Source: UMGS1975 sp959600905 (GTDB lineage: Bacteria; Bacillota; Clostridia; Christensenellales; QAND01). From it: a stretch of 64,000 bases of DNA. The position numbers and the translations under genes were made by a program. The stretch lies in NCBI GenBank assembly GCA_959600905.1, contig CAUGNO010000004.1, positions 62,001 through 126,000 of the forward strand, in the 5' to 3' direction. The stretch's first letter is position 1. Every line of letters starts with the position of its first letter. Shown here piece by piece: positions 25,350-33,638 of the stretch. The notes below the pieces were generated by a model. It did not search any database. It was given only the letters and a program-made list of their open reading frames with translations, and was not told the DNA's origin.

Positions 25350-26396
25350 TTGCAAAGCGTTGTGCTAATCCCGTCCTTGAATCCGGACGAGAAGTTGATA
25401 AAACTGCTGGAAGGGCTGCAGAGTATCGGAATTAAGGATATTTTGTTGATTGATGACGGCAGCAAGCAGGAAACCAAGCATTATTTCCAGCAAGCAAGAG
25501 AGATGGGATGCCAAGTTGTGACCCATGCAATAAATCTTGGAAAGGGAAGGGCATTGAAAACCGGTTTCAATGCCTTTATGAATCTTTATCCAGACAGGCC
25601 TGGCGTTGTGATGGCGGATGCTGATGGGCAGCATAGCCCGCAGGATATTTTGAAGGTAGGACAAGCCATGGAAGCCCAGCCAGATGTGATGGTGATGGGC
25701 TGCCGGGATTTTTCTCAGGAGAATGTGCCGTTCAAATCGCGGTTTGGGAATAAGATTACACGGGCTATTTTTGGCTTTTTAGCCGGGCAAAAGCTTTCTG
25801 ATACTCAAACGGGGCTAAGAGGTGTACCGAAATCCGCGATGCCATGGATGATGGAGGTAAAGGGCGAGCGCTTTGAATATGAGATGAACATGCTCGTGGA
25901 ATGCCCGCGGCATAACCTCAAATGGATTGAGGTGCCGATCGAGACTATCTATATCGAGGACAATGCCTCCTCACATTTTAATCCGCTGAAGGATGCGCTG
26001 CGCATTTATGCGATTTTAGGAAAGTATGCTTTGTCCTCCTTTGGGAGCTCTTTGGTAGATTTGGGGCTGTTTTCGCTGTTTACCAAGGCAATCTTTCCCA
26101 TGAGCTTTGCTTGGCGTATAGAAACATCAGTAGCGTGCGCGAGGGTAATCTCCGCCTACTTCAATTACTTAGTGAATCGTCATGTGGTATTTAAGTCTGG
26201 AGATAGAAGCTCTCTGCTGCGGTATGTGGTGTTGGCGGTATGCCAGCTTTTGCTATCCATGGGACTCACGGGCGGCCTGACGCGATTGCTGGGGATCGAC
26301 GAGATCATCGTGAAGATTGTAGTGGATATCGTGCTGTTTATGTGCAGCTTTAAGATACAGCAGCGGTGGGTGTTTGCAAAAAAAAGAGACGCGTAA
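25350..26396 (+). CDS. GT2 glycosyltransferase fused to GtrA domain
   Basis: 348 residues. Residues 1-225 are a GT-A family 2 glycosyltransferase of the dolichol-phosphate-mannose-synthase type: VVLIPSLNPDEKLIKLL, ILLIDDGSKQET, HAINLGKGRALKTGFNA, VVMADADGQHSP (DxD), and the acceptor loop DTQTGLRGVP. Residues about 230-340 form a four-helix GtrA domain (SFGSSLVDLGLFSLFT, ISAYFNYLVNRHVVFKSG). Such fusions load a sugar onto polyprenyl-phosphate at the membrane. The start is a TTG at 25350 behind AAGGAG. The next gene encodes a DUF368 polyprenyl-phosphate carrier, 70 bp downstream, which fits a shared lipid-sugar pathway. Confidence 0.9.
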   Translation: MQSVVLIPSLNPDEKLIKLLEGLQSIGIKDILLIDDGSKQETKHYFQQAREMGCQVVTHAINLGKGRALKTGFNAFMNLYPDRPGVVMADADGQHSPQDILKVGQAMEAQPDVMVMGCRDFSQENVPFKSRFGNKITRAIFGFLAGQKLSDTQTGLRGVPKSAMPWMMEVKGERFEYEMNMLVECPRHNLKWIEVPIETIYIEDNASSHFNPLKDALRIYAILGKYALSSFGSSLVDLGLFSLFTKAIFPMSFAWRIETSVACARVISAYFNYLVNRHVVFKSGDRSSLLRYVVLAVCQLLLSMGLTGGLTRLLGIDEIIVKIVVDIVLFMCSFKIQQRWVFAKKRDA

Positions 26397-26466
26397 CAAA
26401 ACACGGCGAGTATGCGCATAGATTTAGGAGAGAAAACCGGCCGCAGGGCCCGGGAAGGGGAGAAGA

Positions 26467-27309
26467 ATGAACTGGATTTTCTATATCATCTGTGGGATGA
26501 TCGTAGGAATAGCGAACATTATACCGGGAGTAAGCGGTGGCACGATGGCTGTGGTGCTGAATATCTACGACAGGCTGATTGCTTCTGTGAGCAATCTGCG
26601 CAAGGAATTCAAAAAGAGCATAGCTTTTTTGCTGCCGATTGCAATCGGTGCCGGCATTGGTATTGTAGCGTTCAGCAAGCTCATTGAGTTTTTATTGATA
26701 CACTATCCGCTGGCGACCAATTTCTTTTTCATTGGGCTGATTTTGGGCAGTATCCCAATGATCTTCAAACGTGCTACGGAGGATAAGTTCAAGCCTGTCA
26801 GCCTTATTCCTTTCTTACTGTTTTTGGCGGGTATGCTGGTGCTATCCTCTTTTTCCGGCGGCGCGATGTCGGGAGAGATTGCAACGGAGTTGACCACAGG
26901 GTTGTTTTTTAAGCTCGTCGTATGCTCCGCCATTGCGGCAGCAGCGATGATCCTGCCGGGTGTAAGCGGATCGATGGTTATGGTGATACTCGGAACCTAT
27001 AATACAGTATTGACGGCCATTTCTTCGATGAATCTTTTGATTTTGATTCCGGTGCTCATCGGGGTGCTCATTGGCATCCTAGGCGGAGCAAAGATCATTG
27101 ATATTTGTCTGAAAAAATTTCCGCAGGCCACGTTCTTTGCTATCCTGGGGTTGATTTTGGGCTCAATTTATCCGTTGGTTGCCAATGCCGGATTCTCGTT
27201 CTCCGGCGAAGGCATCGTTGCCATTTGTATGCTTTTGGTTGCGATGGCCATTTCGTTGGCGTTTTCCTCTGAAAAGCTTAAAAAGAAAATAGAAGCAAAA
27301 ACCAAATAA
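26467..27309 (+). CDS. popT: DUF368 (PopT-type) polyprenyl-phosphate transporter
   Basis: 280 residues with about eight membrane segments. Two internal repeats each carry the hallmark glycine-rich motif: IANIIPGVSGGTMAVVL near residue 16 and MILPGVSGSMVMVILG near residue 160. DUF368 proteins (PopT) were shown together with DedA-family UptA to return undecaprenyl-phosphate across the membrane. ATG 26467 follows GGGGAG, and the gene ends at a strong terminator. It lies next to a polyprenyl-phosphate-dependent glycosyltransferase, supporting a lipid-carrier role. Confidence 0.9.
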   Translation: MNWIFYIICGMIVGIANIIPGVSGGTMAVVLNIYDRLIASVSNLRKEFKKSIAFLLPIAIGAGIGIVAFSKLIEFLLIHYPLATNFFFIGLILGSIPMIFKRATEDKFKPVSLIPFLLFLAGMLVLSSFSGGAMSGEIATELTTGLFFKLVVCSAIAAAAMILPGVSGSMVMVILGTYNTVLTAISSMNLLILIPVLIGVLIGILGGAKIIDICLKKFPQATFFAILGLILGSIYPLVANAGFSFSGEGIVAICMLLVAMAISLAFSSEKLKKKIEAKTK

Positions 27310-27317
27310 AAATCAAA

Positions 27318-27341
27318 GGCCGGGCTATGCCCGGCCTTTTT
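27318..27341 (+). terminator. Terminator after popT
   Basis: GGCCGGGC/GCCCGGCC perfect 8-bp stem, 3-nt loop, then T tract. Confidence 0.95.
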
Positions 27342-27465
27342 CTTTATAAAGGGGAGCAAAGAGGGAAATGGGAATAGGCTCATAAGATTCGCGGATATAT
27401 TGCAGATAAGGAAGAAATCATGGGCAGGGCAAAAAAGCACAGAATAATCTAAATCAACGAAAATG

Positions 27466-27494
27466 AAAAAAAGGCCATGGCATTTGCCATGGCC
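27466..27494 (-). terminator. Terminator after nfnB
   Basis: GGCCATGGC/GCCATGGCC 9-bp stem with a 4-nt loop, followed on the minus strand by seven T residues. Confidence 0.95.
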
Positions 27495-27507
27495 TTTTGG
27501 ACGCAGA

Positions 27508-28905
27508 TTATTGTTTCTGTAAGTACTCGTCGATGGCTTGGGCGGCCTTTTTGCCGGCTCCCATGGCCAGGATAACGGTTGCAGCGCCCGTAACGGCATC
27601 GCCGCCGGCATATACGCCAGGGATATTCGTAGCACCCGTCTCTTCGTCTGCAATGATATTGCCGCGCTGAGTGGTTGCCAATTCCGGTGTGCTCTTATGG
27701 ATCAGCGGGTTGGGGGAAGTACCGACCGCAATGATGACGGTCTGAACATCCAGCACATGCTCGCTGCCCTTGATAGCAACGGGACGGCGGCGGCCGGACG
27801 CATCAGGCTCGCCCAGCTCCATATCCACGACTTCAAGGCCTGTAACATTGCCTTCCTCATCCCCCTTGACCGCAACGGGATTGGTCAGGAACCGAAATAC
27901 AATGCCCTCTTCCTTCGCATGATGGACTTCTTCTTTACGAGCAGGCATTTCCTCTTCGCTGCGGCGATAGACGATGGAGACTTCCTCCGCCCCTAAACGC
28001 AGCGCGCAACGGGCCGCATCCATCGCTACATTGCCGCCGCCTACGACCGCGACCTTGTTGCCAATTCGGATGGGGGTATCCACTTCAGGATATTTATAAG
28101 CGCCCATGAGATTGACGCGCGTCAAGAACTCGTTGGCGGAATAAACCTCGTTAAGATTCTCGCCCGGCAATTTCATGAAGGTCGGAAGGCCGGCACCAGA
28201 GCCGATGAATACGGCGCTGTATCCCATATCCTCCATCAACTCTTTGATGTCGATGGAACGGCCTGCCACAACATTGCAATCAATGGTAGCGCCCAGCGCT
28301 TCGATCTTGGAGATCTCTTGGCGCACCAGCTTTTTGGGCAGACGGAATTCGGGGATGCCGTAAACGAGCACGCCACCGGGGGTGTGCAGGGCCTCAAAAA
28401 TCGTAACTTCATAGCCGCGCTTGGCCAAGTCGCCAGCGCAGGTCAGGCTGGCAGGGCCAGAGCCGATGACAGCGACCTTCTTGCCGTTGGAAACCGGTTT
28501 GTCCATGGCATTGGAGAGACCATGCTCACGGGCATAGTCCGCGGCAAAGCGCTCCAGACGGCCGATGGAAACAGGCTCGCCCTTAACGCCGCGTACACAT
28601 TTTGCTTCGCACTGGTTTTCCTGCGGACATACACGGCCGGAAATGCCGGGAAGAGCATTGGTGGTGCTGATCACTTCATAAGCGCCAGCAAAATCGCCCT
28701 CCGCCATTTTGGCAATAAAATCCGGAATCGGCACATTGACCGGGCAGCCGGATACGCAGGGCTTATGCTTGCAGTTCAGGCAGCGCTTGGCTTCATTGAT
28801 GGCCATTTCAGCGGTATAGCCCTGGGAAACTTCTTCAAAATTATGCGCACGGACTTTGGGATCCTGTTCCGGCATCGGGGTTTTTTCCATTTGCATATTA
28901 GCCAC
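27508..28905 (-). CDS. nfnB: NfnB-type subunit of ferredoxin:NADP oxidoreductase (glutamate synthase small-subunit-like)
   Basis: 465 residues. The N-terminus has the 4Fe-4S ligand pattern RCLNCKHKPCVSGCPVNVPI, then ENQCEAKCVRG; the middle holds two nucleotide folds, VAVIGSGPASLTCAGDLAK for FAD and NKVAVVGGGNVAMDAARC for NADPH; the C-terminus ends VYAGGDAVTGAATVILAMGAGKKAAQAIDEYL. This is the GltD/NfnB architecture that, with NfnA, bifurcates electrons between ferredoxin, NADH and NADP. GTG 28905 is used because its product starts like homologues (ANMQMEKTP) and GGGAGG is correctly spaced; it overlaps the nfnA end by 8 bp. Could alternatively be a glutamate-synthase beta subunit, but no large subunit is nearby. 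Confidence 0.88.
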   Translation of the reverse strand: MANMQMEKTPMPEQDPKVRAHNFEEVSQGYTAEMAINEAKRCLNCKHKPCVSGCPVNVPIPDFIAKMAEGDFAGAYEVISTTNALPGISGRVCPQENQCEAKCVRGVKGEPVSIGRLERFAADYAREHGLSNAMDKPVSNGKKVAVIGSGPASLTCAGDLAKRGYEVTIFEALHTPGGVLVYGIPEFRLPKKLVRQEISKIEALGATIDCNVVAGRSIDIKELMEDMGYSAVFIGSGAGLPTFMKLPGENLNEVYSANEFLTRVNLMGAYKYPEVDTPIRIGNKVAVVGGGNVAMDAARCALRLGAEEVSIVYRRSEEEMPARKEEVHHAKEEGIVFRFLTNPVAVKGDEEGNVTGLEVVDMELGEPDASGRRRPVAIKGSEHVLDVQTVIIAVGTSPNPLIHKSTPELATTQRGNIIADEETGATNIPGVYAGGDAVTGAATVILAMGAGKKAAQAIDEYLQKQ

Positions 28906-29746
28906 GATGAGCACCTCCCGTCAGGTTGCAGAAATGTTTCTCCATCATTTCTGCCTCTTGTTTTTTGTACATTTTGCTGCGGCGGATGGCCTCATCAAAA
29001 TCCACCTGATGCCCATCGAAATCCGGGCCGTCTACACAGGCAAATTTGGTTTCTCCGCCAACGGTCAGGCGGCAGCCGCCGCACATGCCCGTGCCGTCGA
29101 TCATGATGGGGTTCATGCTTACGATGGTCTTGATGCCGTAAGGGCGGGTCAATTCCGCGACAGCGCGCATCATCGGCAGCGGGCCGATGGCGATGACGGC
29201 ATCGTACTTTACGCCGGCCTTGATTTTTTCTTCCAGCGCGGTGGTGCCAAATCCCTTGTGGCCGTTGCTGCCGTCATCCGTCATGATGATAAGCTCGGTA
29301 CAAGCGTTTTTCATCTCTTCTTCAAGGATGATAAGGTCCTTATTGCGGAAGCCGACGATTAGGTCTACTTCTGCACCATGCTCATGCAGGGCTTTGGCCT
29401 GCGGATATGCAATGGCGGTGCCCAGGCCGCCGCCTACAACGGCTACCTTATGCATGCCCTCAAACTCTGTGGGCGTGCCAAGCGGGCCAACAAAATCATG
29501 CAGGCAATCGCCTACATTCATTTCGGCCAAAAGCTTGGTCGTAGCGCCGGGCGACTGGAAGATGATGGTTACCGTTCCTTTTTCACGGTCGTAGCCACCA
29601 ATGGTCAGAGGCACGCGCTCGCCAACTTCACTCACACGCAGGATGATGAACTGACCAGGCTGCGCTTTTCGAGCGACAAAAGGCGCGTTGATCTCCATCA
29701 TCGTGGTTACAGAGTTGAGTGTTCTTTTGCTGACAATTTCGTACAT
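28898..29746 (-). CDS. nfnA: NfnA-type FAD/[2Fe-2S] subunit
   Basis: 282 residues of the ferredoxin-NADP reductase/dihydroorotate dehydrogenase electron-transfer family. Segments are YEIVSKRTLNSVTTMMEINAP, PGQFIILRVSEVGERVPLTIGGYD (FAD domain), VAVVGGGLGTAIAYPQAKAL (NAD domain) and the cysteine motif GTGMCGGCRLTVGG plus FACVDGPDFDGHQVDF for the [2Fe-2S] cluster. ATG 29746 gives the usual family start (MYEIV); upstream GTG/ATG codons add residues without family support. First gene of the nfnAB operon, preceded by a promoter overlapped by an 18-bp palindrome. Confidence 0.9.
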   Translation of the reverse strand: MYEIVSKRTLNSVTTMMEINAPFVARKAQPGQFIILRVSEVGERVPLTIGGYDREKGTVTIIFQSPGATTKLLAEMNVGDCLHDFVGPLGTPTEFEGMHKVAVVGGGLGTAIAYPQAKALHEHGAEVDLIVGFRNKDLIILEEEMKNACTELIIMTDDGSNGHKGFGTTALEEKIKAGVKYDAVIAIGPLPMMRAVAELTRPYGIKTIVSMNPIMIDGTGMCGGCRLTVGGETKFACVDGPDFDGHQVDFDEAIRRSKMYKKQEAEMMEKHFCNLTGGAHRG

Positions 29747-29773
29747 AGGGAACATCACTCTTTCCTATAAATC

Positions 29774-29791
29774 TACAATGTATACATTGTA
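29774..29791. promoter_or_regulatory. 18-bp palindrome over the nfnAB -10 region
   Basis: TACAATGTATACATTGTA is a perfect inverted repeat covering the -10 box and the start of the nfnAB transcript. A regulator bound here would block transcription. The binder is unknown; the core TGTATACA resembles GntR-type sites. Confidence 0.55.
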
Positions 29792-29815
29792 CCCCCTGGA
29801 TCGTTTCACCGTCAA
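29786..29815 (-). promoter_or_regulatory. Promoter of nfnAB
   Basis: On the minus strand, TTGACG (29815-29810), an 18-bp spacer and TACAAT (29791-29786). Confidence 0.68.
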
Positions 29816-29909
29816 GCAAAACCAAGGGGAAAATGCAGGGAAAAGGGGGAAGGATTCCTGCCATAAAAAGGATATACGAAAAGAGAGCAGAAAATAACGG
29901 GTTCCCTCG

Positions 29910-29937
29910 TTGCTTTTTTGTGCTTTTCAGGTATAAT
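29910..29937 (+). promoter_or_regulatory. Promoter of the paaK-ior operon
   Basis: TTGCTT at 29910-29915, a 16-bp spacer and TATAAT at 29932-29937, about 60 bp before the paaK start. Confidence 0.65.
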
Positions 29938-29998
29938 TGTAAAAATGAGGATTTGTATACAAAAATCCTTAAAAGAATTTAACTAAGAGGTGGAAAAG

Positions 29999-31300
29999 AT
30001 GATCTGGGCTCCCAACGTAGAACAGGCGGACAGAACGACCATTGAACAAAAGCAGCTAACAGGCTTGCAGGATACCGTAAAGCGCGTGTATGACAATGTG
30101 CCGTATTACCGCAGCAAATTGGATGAGCTTGGGATCAAGCCGGAGGATATCAAGCAGCTTTCCGATGTGCAAAAGCTACCGTTTACTGTCAAAGACGACC
30201 TGCGTGCGCATTATCCGTTCGGTCTGCTGGCAGTGCCGATGAAGCAGGTAAACCGCATCCACGCTTCCAGCGGGACTACGGGAAGCTCTACGGTGGTAGC
30301 GTACACCAAGGAAGATTTGGAAAATTGGAGCGAATGCATCGCCAGGCTGGTAACGATGGCGGGCGGCAGCGACGAGGACATTGCACAGATCGCTTTTGGC
30401 TATGGCCTGTTCACAGGTGGGTTTGGGCTGCATTACGGGCTGGAAAAAGTAGGCGCTGCGGTGGTGCCGATGTCCTCCGGAAATACAAAACGCCAGATCC
30501 AGCTGCTGCAGGATTTTGGAACGACACTTTTGATCTGTACGCCGACCTATGCCATGTACATGGCGGAAGTGGCAGAAGCCCAGGGTGTGGACCTGAGAAA
30601 GCTGCCGATCCGCATGGCCATGGTGGGCGGCGAAGGGCATACAGAGGAGCTGCGAAAGCAGCTTCAGGAAAAATGGGGCATGAGCGTAACGGAAAACTAT
30701 GGCCTGTCCGAGGTGATGGGGCCGGGCGTTGCGGGGGAATGCCTGGAGAAAAACGGGATGCATATCAATGAAGACCATTTCCTTGTGGAGATCATTGATC
30801 CAGAGACAGGGGAAGTGCTTCCGGAAGGGGAAAAGGGCGAGGTGGTCATCACCACGCTGACAAAACAGGCGCAGCCGCTGCTGCGTTACCGGACGCGAGA
30901 CCTATCCATGATAACCTACGAGCCCTGTCCGTGTGGGCGGACAACGGCACGGCTGCACAAGATCATGGGCCGCAGCGATGATATGCTGGTGATCCGCGGG
31001 GTAAACGTGTTCCCGAGCCAGATCGAAAAGATTTTGCTCTCTACTCCCGGCCTAGGCGCCAATTATGAAATCATCGTGACGACGGAGAACTTTATGGATA
31101 AGGTAGAAGTGATGGTAGAGGTCACGGATGTGAGCCTGCTGGAGCAGTATAAGGAGCTGGAAGTGTTGAAAAAGAAGCTGCGGGCGGCTATCAAGACGGA
31201 CTGTTTGATCGATACGCAGATCACCCTTTGCAACCCGATGACGCTCAAACGTTTTGAGGGCAAGGCAAAACGTGTACAGGATCTAAGAAAGAAGGACTGA
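29999..31300 (+). CDS. paaK: Phenylacetate-CoA ligase family enzyme, copy 1
   Basis: 433 residues of the adenylate-forming PaaK family, which joins phenylacetate or other aryl acids to CoA using ATP. Core motifs are IHASSGTTGSSTVVAYTKEDL (phosphate loop), AFGYGLFTGGFGLHYG, ENYGLSEVMGPGVAGEC, RYRTRDLSMITYEPCPCGRTT, and MLVIRGVNVFPSQIEK with the C-terminal hinge. ATG 29999 follows GAGGTGG; a GTG at 29990 is rejected. Next to iorAB (4-bp gap), so its substrate is probably an arylacetate or, in reverse, an aryl-acetyl-CoA giving ATP. A paralogue of it lies downstream of iorB. Confidence 0.92.
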   Translation: MIWAPNVEQADRTTIEQKQLTGLQDTVKRVYDNVPYYRSKLDELGIKPEDIKQLSDVQKLPFTVKDDLRAHYPFGLLAVPMKQVNRIHASSGTTGSSTVVAYTKEDLENWSECIARLVTMAGGSDEDIAQIAFGYGLFTGGFGLHYGLEKVGAAVVPMSSGNTKRQIQLLQDFGTTLLICTPTYAMYMAEVAEAQGVDLRKLPIRMAMVGGEGHTEELRKQLQEKWGMSVTENYGLSEVMGPGVAGECLEKNGMHINEDHFLVEIIDPETGEVLPEGEKGEVVITTLTKQAQPLLRYRTRDLSMITYEPCPCGRTTARLHKIMGRSDDMLVIRGVNVFPSQIEKILLSTPGLGANYEIIVTTENFMDKVEVMVEVTDVSLLEQYKELEVLKKKLRAAIKTDCLIDTQITLCNPMTLKRFEGKAKRVQDLRKKD

Positions 31301-31304
31301 GACA

Positions 31305-33038
31305 ATGGCAAAACAGCTTTTATTGGGCAATCAGGCCGCTGCAATGGGGGCCAGGGACGGCGGCATTGCCGTCATCTCCTCTTACCCGGGCACGCCGAGT
31401 ACGGAAATTACCGAAACGGCGGCGGCTTTCCCGGAGGTATACACGGAATGGGCGGCCAATGAAAAGGTGGCGGCGGAAGCGGCTTTGGGCTCGGCGGTAA
31501 CGGGCAAGCGTGCCATGTGCTGCATGAAGCATGTAGGGCTCAACGTAGCGGCGGATCTGTTGTTTACGGCGGCCTATACCGGCGTTAATGCGGGGCTGGT
31601 GCTGGCGGTAGCGGACGATCCGGGTATGCACAGCAGCCAGAACGAACAGGATACACGAATGATCGCACAGGCGGCGCATGTGCCGGTATTGGAGCCGGCG
31701 GATAGTCAGGAATGTTATGATTATTTCAAATATGCGCCGCAGCTGAGCGAAACCCTGGATATGCCTGTGATTGTGCGGCTGACTACGCGCATTTCGCATG
31801 CCAGAGGTTTTGTAGCATTGGGAGATCAGGTCGAAAATTTTGAAAAGGACTACGAAAAACAGCCGGCGAAATACATTATGATGCCGGGCTATGCGAGAGG
31901 GCGTAAGGTAGATTTGCTAAAGCGCATCGAAGCGGCCAAAAAGCTCAGCGATTCTACCGAACTGAACCGTATCGAAGCGGGCGATGGAAAGGTAGGCGTG
32001 ATCTGTTCCGGCGTATGCTACCAGTATGTGAAGGAGGCGCTGCCGCATGCCAGCATTTTGAAGCTGGGCATGGTGTATCCGCTGCCGGAGCAGAAGATCC
32101 GCGATTTTGCAGCGTCGGTAGAAAAGCTGTATGTGGTGGAGGAATTGGAGCCGTACATTCAGCGCTATGTAGAGAGTTTGGGCATTGAATGTATCGGAGA
32201 TCAGGTATTTGGCAAAGCGGGCGAGCTGAGCGCAAACCTGGTAAGGCAGGTAGTAGAGGGTGTGGATGCGCCGACTCTGCCCGATGTCAAAGATCTGCCC
32301 CCCCGCCCGCCGGCATTGTGCGCTGGATGTCCGCATCGCGGTGTGTTTTACGTGCTCAAGAAGATGGGGCTGACGGTATTTGGAGATATCGGCTGCTATA
32401 CACTGGGCGCCACGCCGCCGCTGGGGGCGATGGATACCACCATTTGTATGGGCGCCAGCATTTCCATGGCGCATGGGGCCGAAAAGGCGAAAGGGCGCGA
32501 TTTTGCGAGAAAGTCGCTCGCCATTATCGGGGATTCGACGTTTTTCCACAGTGGGATGACAGGCCTGGCAACCGCCAGCTATAACAAGAGCAACATCACG
32601 GTGCTGATCGTGGACAACTCGACCACCGGCATGACGGGCCATCAAGACAACCCGGCGACAGGCAAAACATTAAAGGGCGAATACACAGAGCCGCTGTCGC
32701 TGGAAAGCGTATGCCGGGCGCTGGGTGCTCAGCATATCCGCGTGGTGGATTCGCTGAATATCGTAGGCCTGCAGGCAGAGATTCAAGCGTCGCTAAATGA
32801 GGATGGCGTTTCCGTCGTTATAGCAAGAAGACCGTGTGTGATGATTGTAAAAGGGCAGAAGAATTCGCTGCAAATCAATGCGGAAAAATGCATTGGCTGC
32901 GGTGCCTGCTTAAAGACCGGCTGCCCGGCCTTGCAGCGTAAGGGAAACAAGGTAACCATTGACCAGACCCTGTGCAATGCGTGCGGCTTATGCGCAGGAC
33001 TCTGCCCAAAACAGTGCATGGAAGGGGCGTCGAAATGA
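31305..33038 (+). CDS. iorA: Indolepyruvate:ferredoxin oxidoreductase, alpha subunit
   Basis: 577 residues. An N-terminal pyrimidine-binding-like domain (GNQAAAMGARDGGIAVISSYPGTPSTEITE) is followed by a C-terminal TPP domain (GDIGCYTLGATPPLGAMDTTICMG, then GDSTFFHSGMTGL and VDNSTTGMTGHQDNPATGKT). The last 60 residues hold two 4Fe-4S clusters: CIGCGACLKTGC and CNACGLCAGLCP. It oxidatively decarboxylates indolepyruvate and other aromatic 2-oxo acids to acyl-CoA while reducing ferredoxin, an oxygen-sensitive step of amino-acid fermentation. ATG 31305 follows AAGGACTGAG. iorB overlaps its TGA (ATGA). Confidence 0.94.
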   Translation: MAKQLLLGNQAAAMGARDGGIAVISSYPGTPSTEITETAAAFPEVYTEWAANEKVAAEAALGSAVTGKRAMCCMKHVGLNVAADLLFTAAYTGVNAGLVLAVADDPGMHSSQNEQDTRMIAQAAHVPVLEPADSQECYDYFKYAPQLSETLDMPVIVRLTTRISHARGFVALGDQVENFEKDYEKQPAKYIMMPGYARGRKVDLLKRIEAAKKLSDSTELNRIEAGDGKVGVICSGVCYQYVKEALPHASILKLGMVYPLPEQKIRDFAASVEKLYVVEELEPYIQRYVESLGIECIGDQVFGKAGELSANLVRQVVEGVDAPTLPDVKDLPPRPPALCAGCPHRGVFYVLKKMGLTVFGDIGCYTLGATPPLGAMDTTICMGASISMAHGAEKAKGRDFARKSLAIIGDSTFFHSGMTGLATASYNKSNITVLIVDNSTTGMTGHQDNPATGKTLKGEYTEPLSLESVCRALGAQHIRVVDSLNIVGLQAEIQASLNEDGVSVVIARRPCVMIVKGQKNSLQINAEKCIGCGACLKTGCPALQRKGNKVTIDQTLCNACGLCAGLCPKQCMEGASK

Positions 33039-33616
33039 AACAGAGCGTTTTGATTGTAGGGGTAGGCGGCCAGGGCACGCTGCTGGCGGGCCGTCTGCTG
33101 GGAGAATATGCAAAGGCAAAAGGGCTAGACGCCAAGGTAAGCGAAGTGCACGGCATGGCCCAGCGCGGCGGCAGCGTGGTGACGCATGTGCGGATCGGCG
33201 AAAATGTGGCCTCGCCGCTGATCGATGTGCAGAGCGCAGATGTGTTGCTGTCGTTTGAGCCGGTAGAAGCGCTGCGTGCGCTGGAAATGCTAAAGCCGGG
33301 CGGCATGCTGATTTGTGATGAGAGCCAAGTGCCCCCCATTGCGGTGAATATGGGCACAGCTGCCTATCCGCAGGACGTCAAAGAACAGGTGACTGCGTAT
33401 ACGGATCGATATATCTTTGTGGATGCAACGGGCATTGCCAGAGAGCTGGGCAGTACCAAGGCGGCCAATATCGTACTGTTGGGCGTATATACCCAGTGCA
33501 TGGGCATGGACGCTGAGACGATGAAACAGGTGATCCGTGAAGGGGTAAAGCCCGCGTTTGTAGAGCTAAACCTAAAGGCGTTCCAGGCGGGTCTGGAACA
33601 GGCAAAGCTTTCATAA
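33035..33616 (+). CDS. iorB: Indolepyruvate:ferredoxin oxidoreductase, beta subunit
   Basis: 193 residues, the gamma-type domain of 2-oxoacid oxidoreductases (LIVGVGGQGTLLAGRLLGEYAK, then EVHGMAQRGGSVVTHVRIG and DVLLSFEPVEALRALEML). It pairs with IorA and contributes the CoA/2-oxo acid site. The start at 33035 overlaps the iorA TGA (ATGA), whereas the longer in-frame extension to 32972 lies inside iorA. Translation is therefore coupled to iorA. Followed after 22 bp by the second paaK. Confidence 0.94.
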   Translation: MKQSVLIVGVGGQGTLLAGRLLGEYAKAKGLDAKVSEVHGMAQRGGSVVTHVRIGENVASPLIDVQSADVLLSFEPVEALRALEMLKPGGMLICDESQVPPIAVNMGTAAYPQDVKEQVTAYTDRYIFVDATGIARELGSTKAANIVLLGVYTQCMGMDAETMKQVIREGVKPAFVELNLKAFQAGLEQAKLS

Positions 33617-33638
33617 GAGAAAGGCAGGGGGCATAAAG

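Noticed and set aside
31917..32645. 242-codon minus-strand frame within iorA
   Set aside because: Antisense to TPP-domain coding sequence; no start signal and low-complexity His/Arg content.
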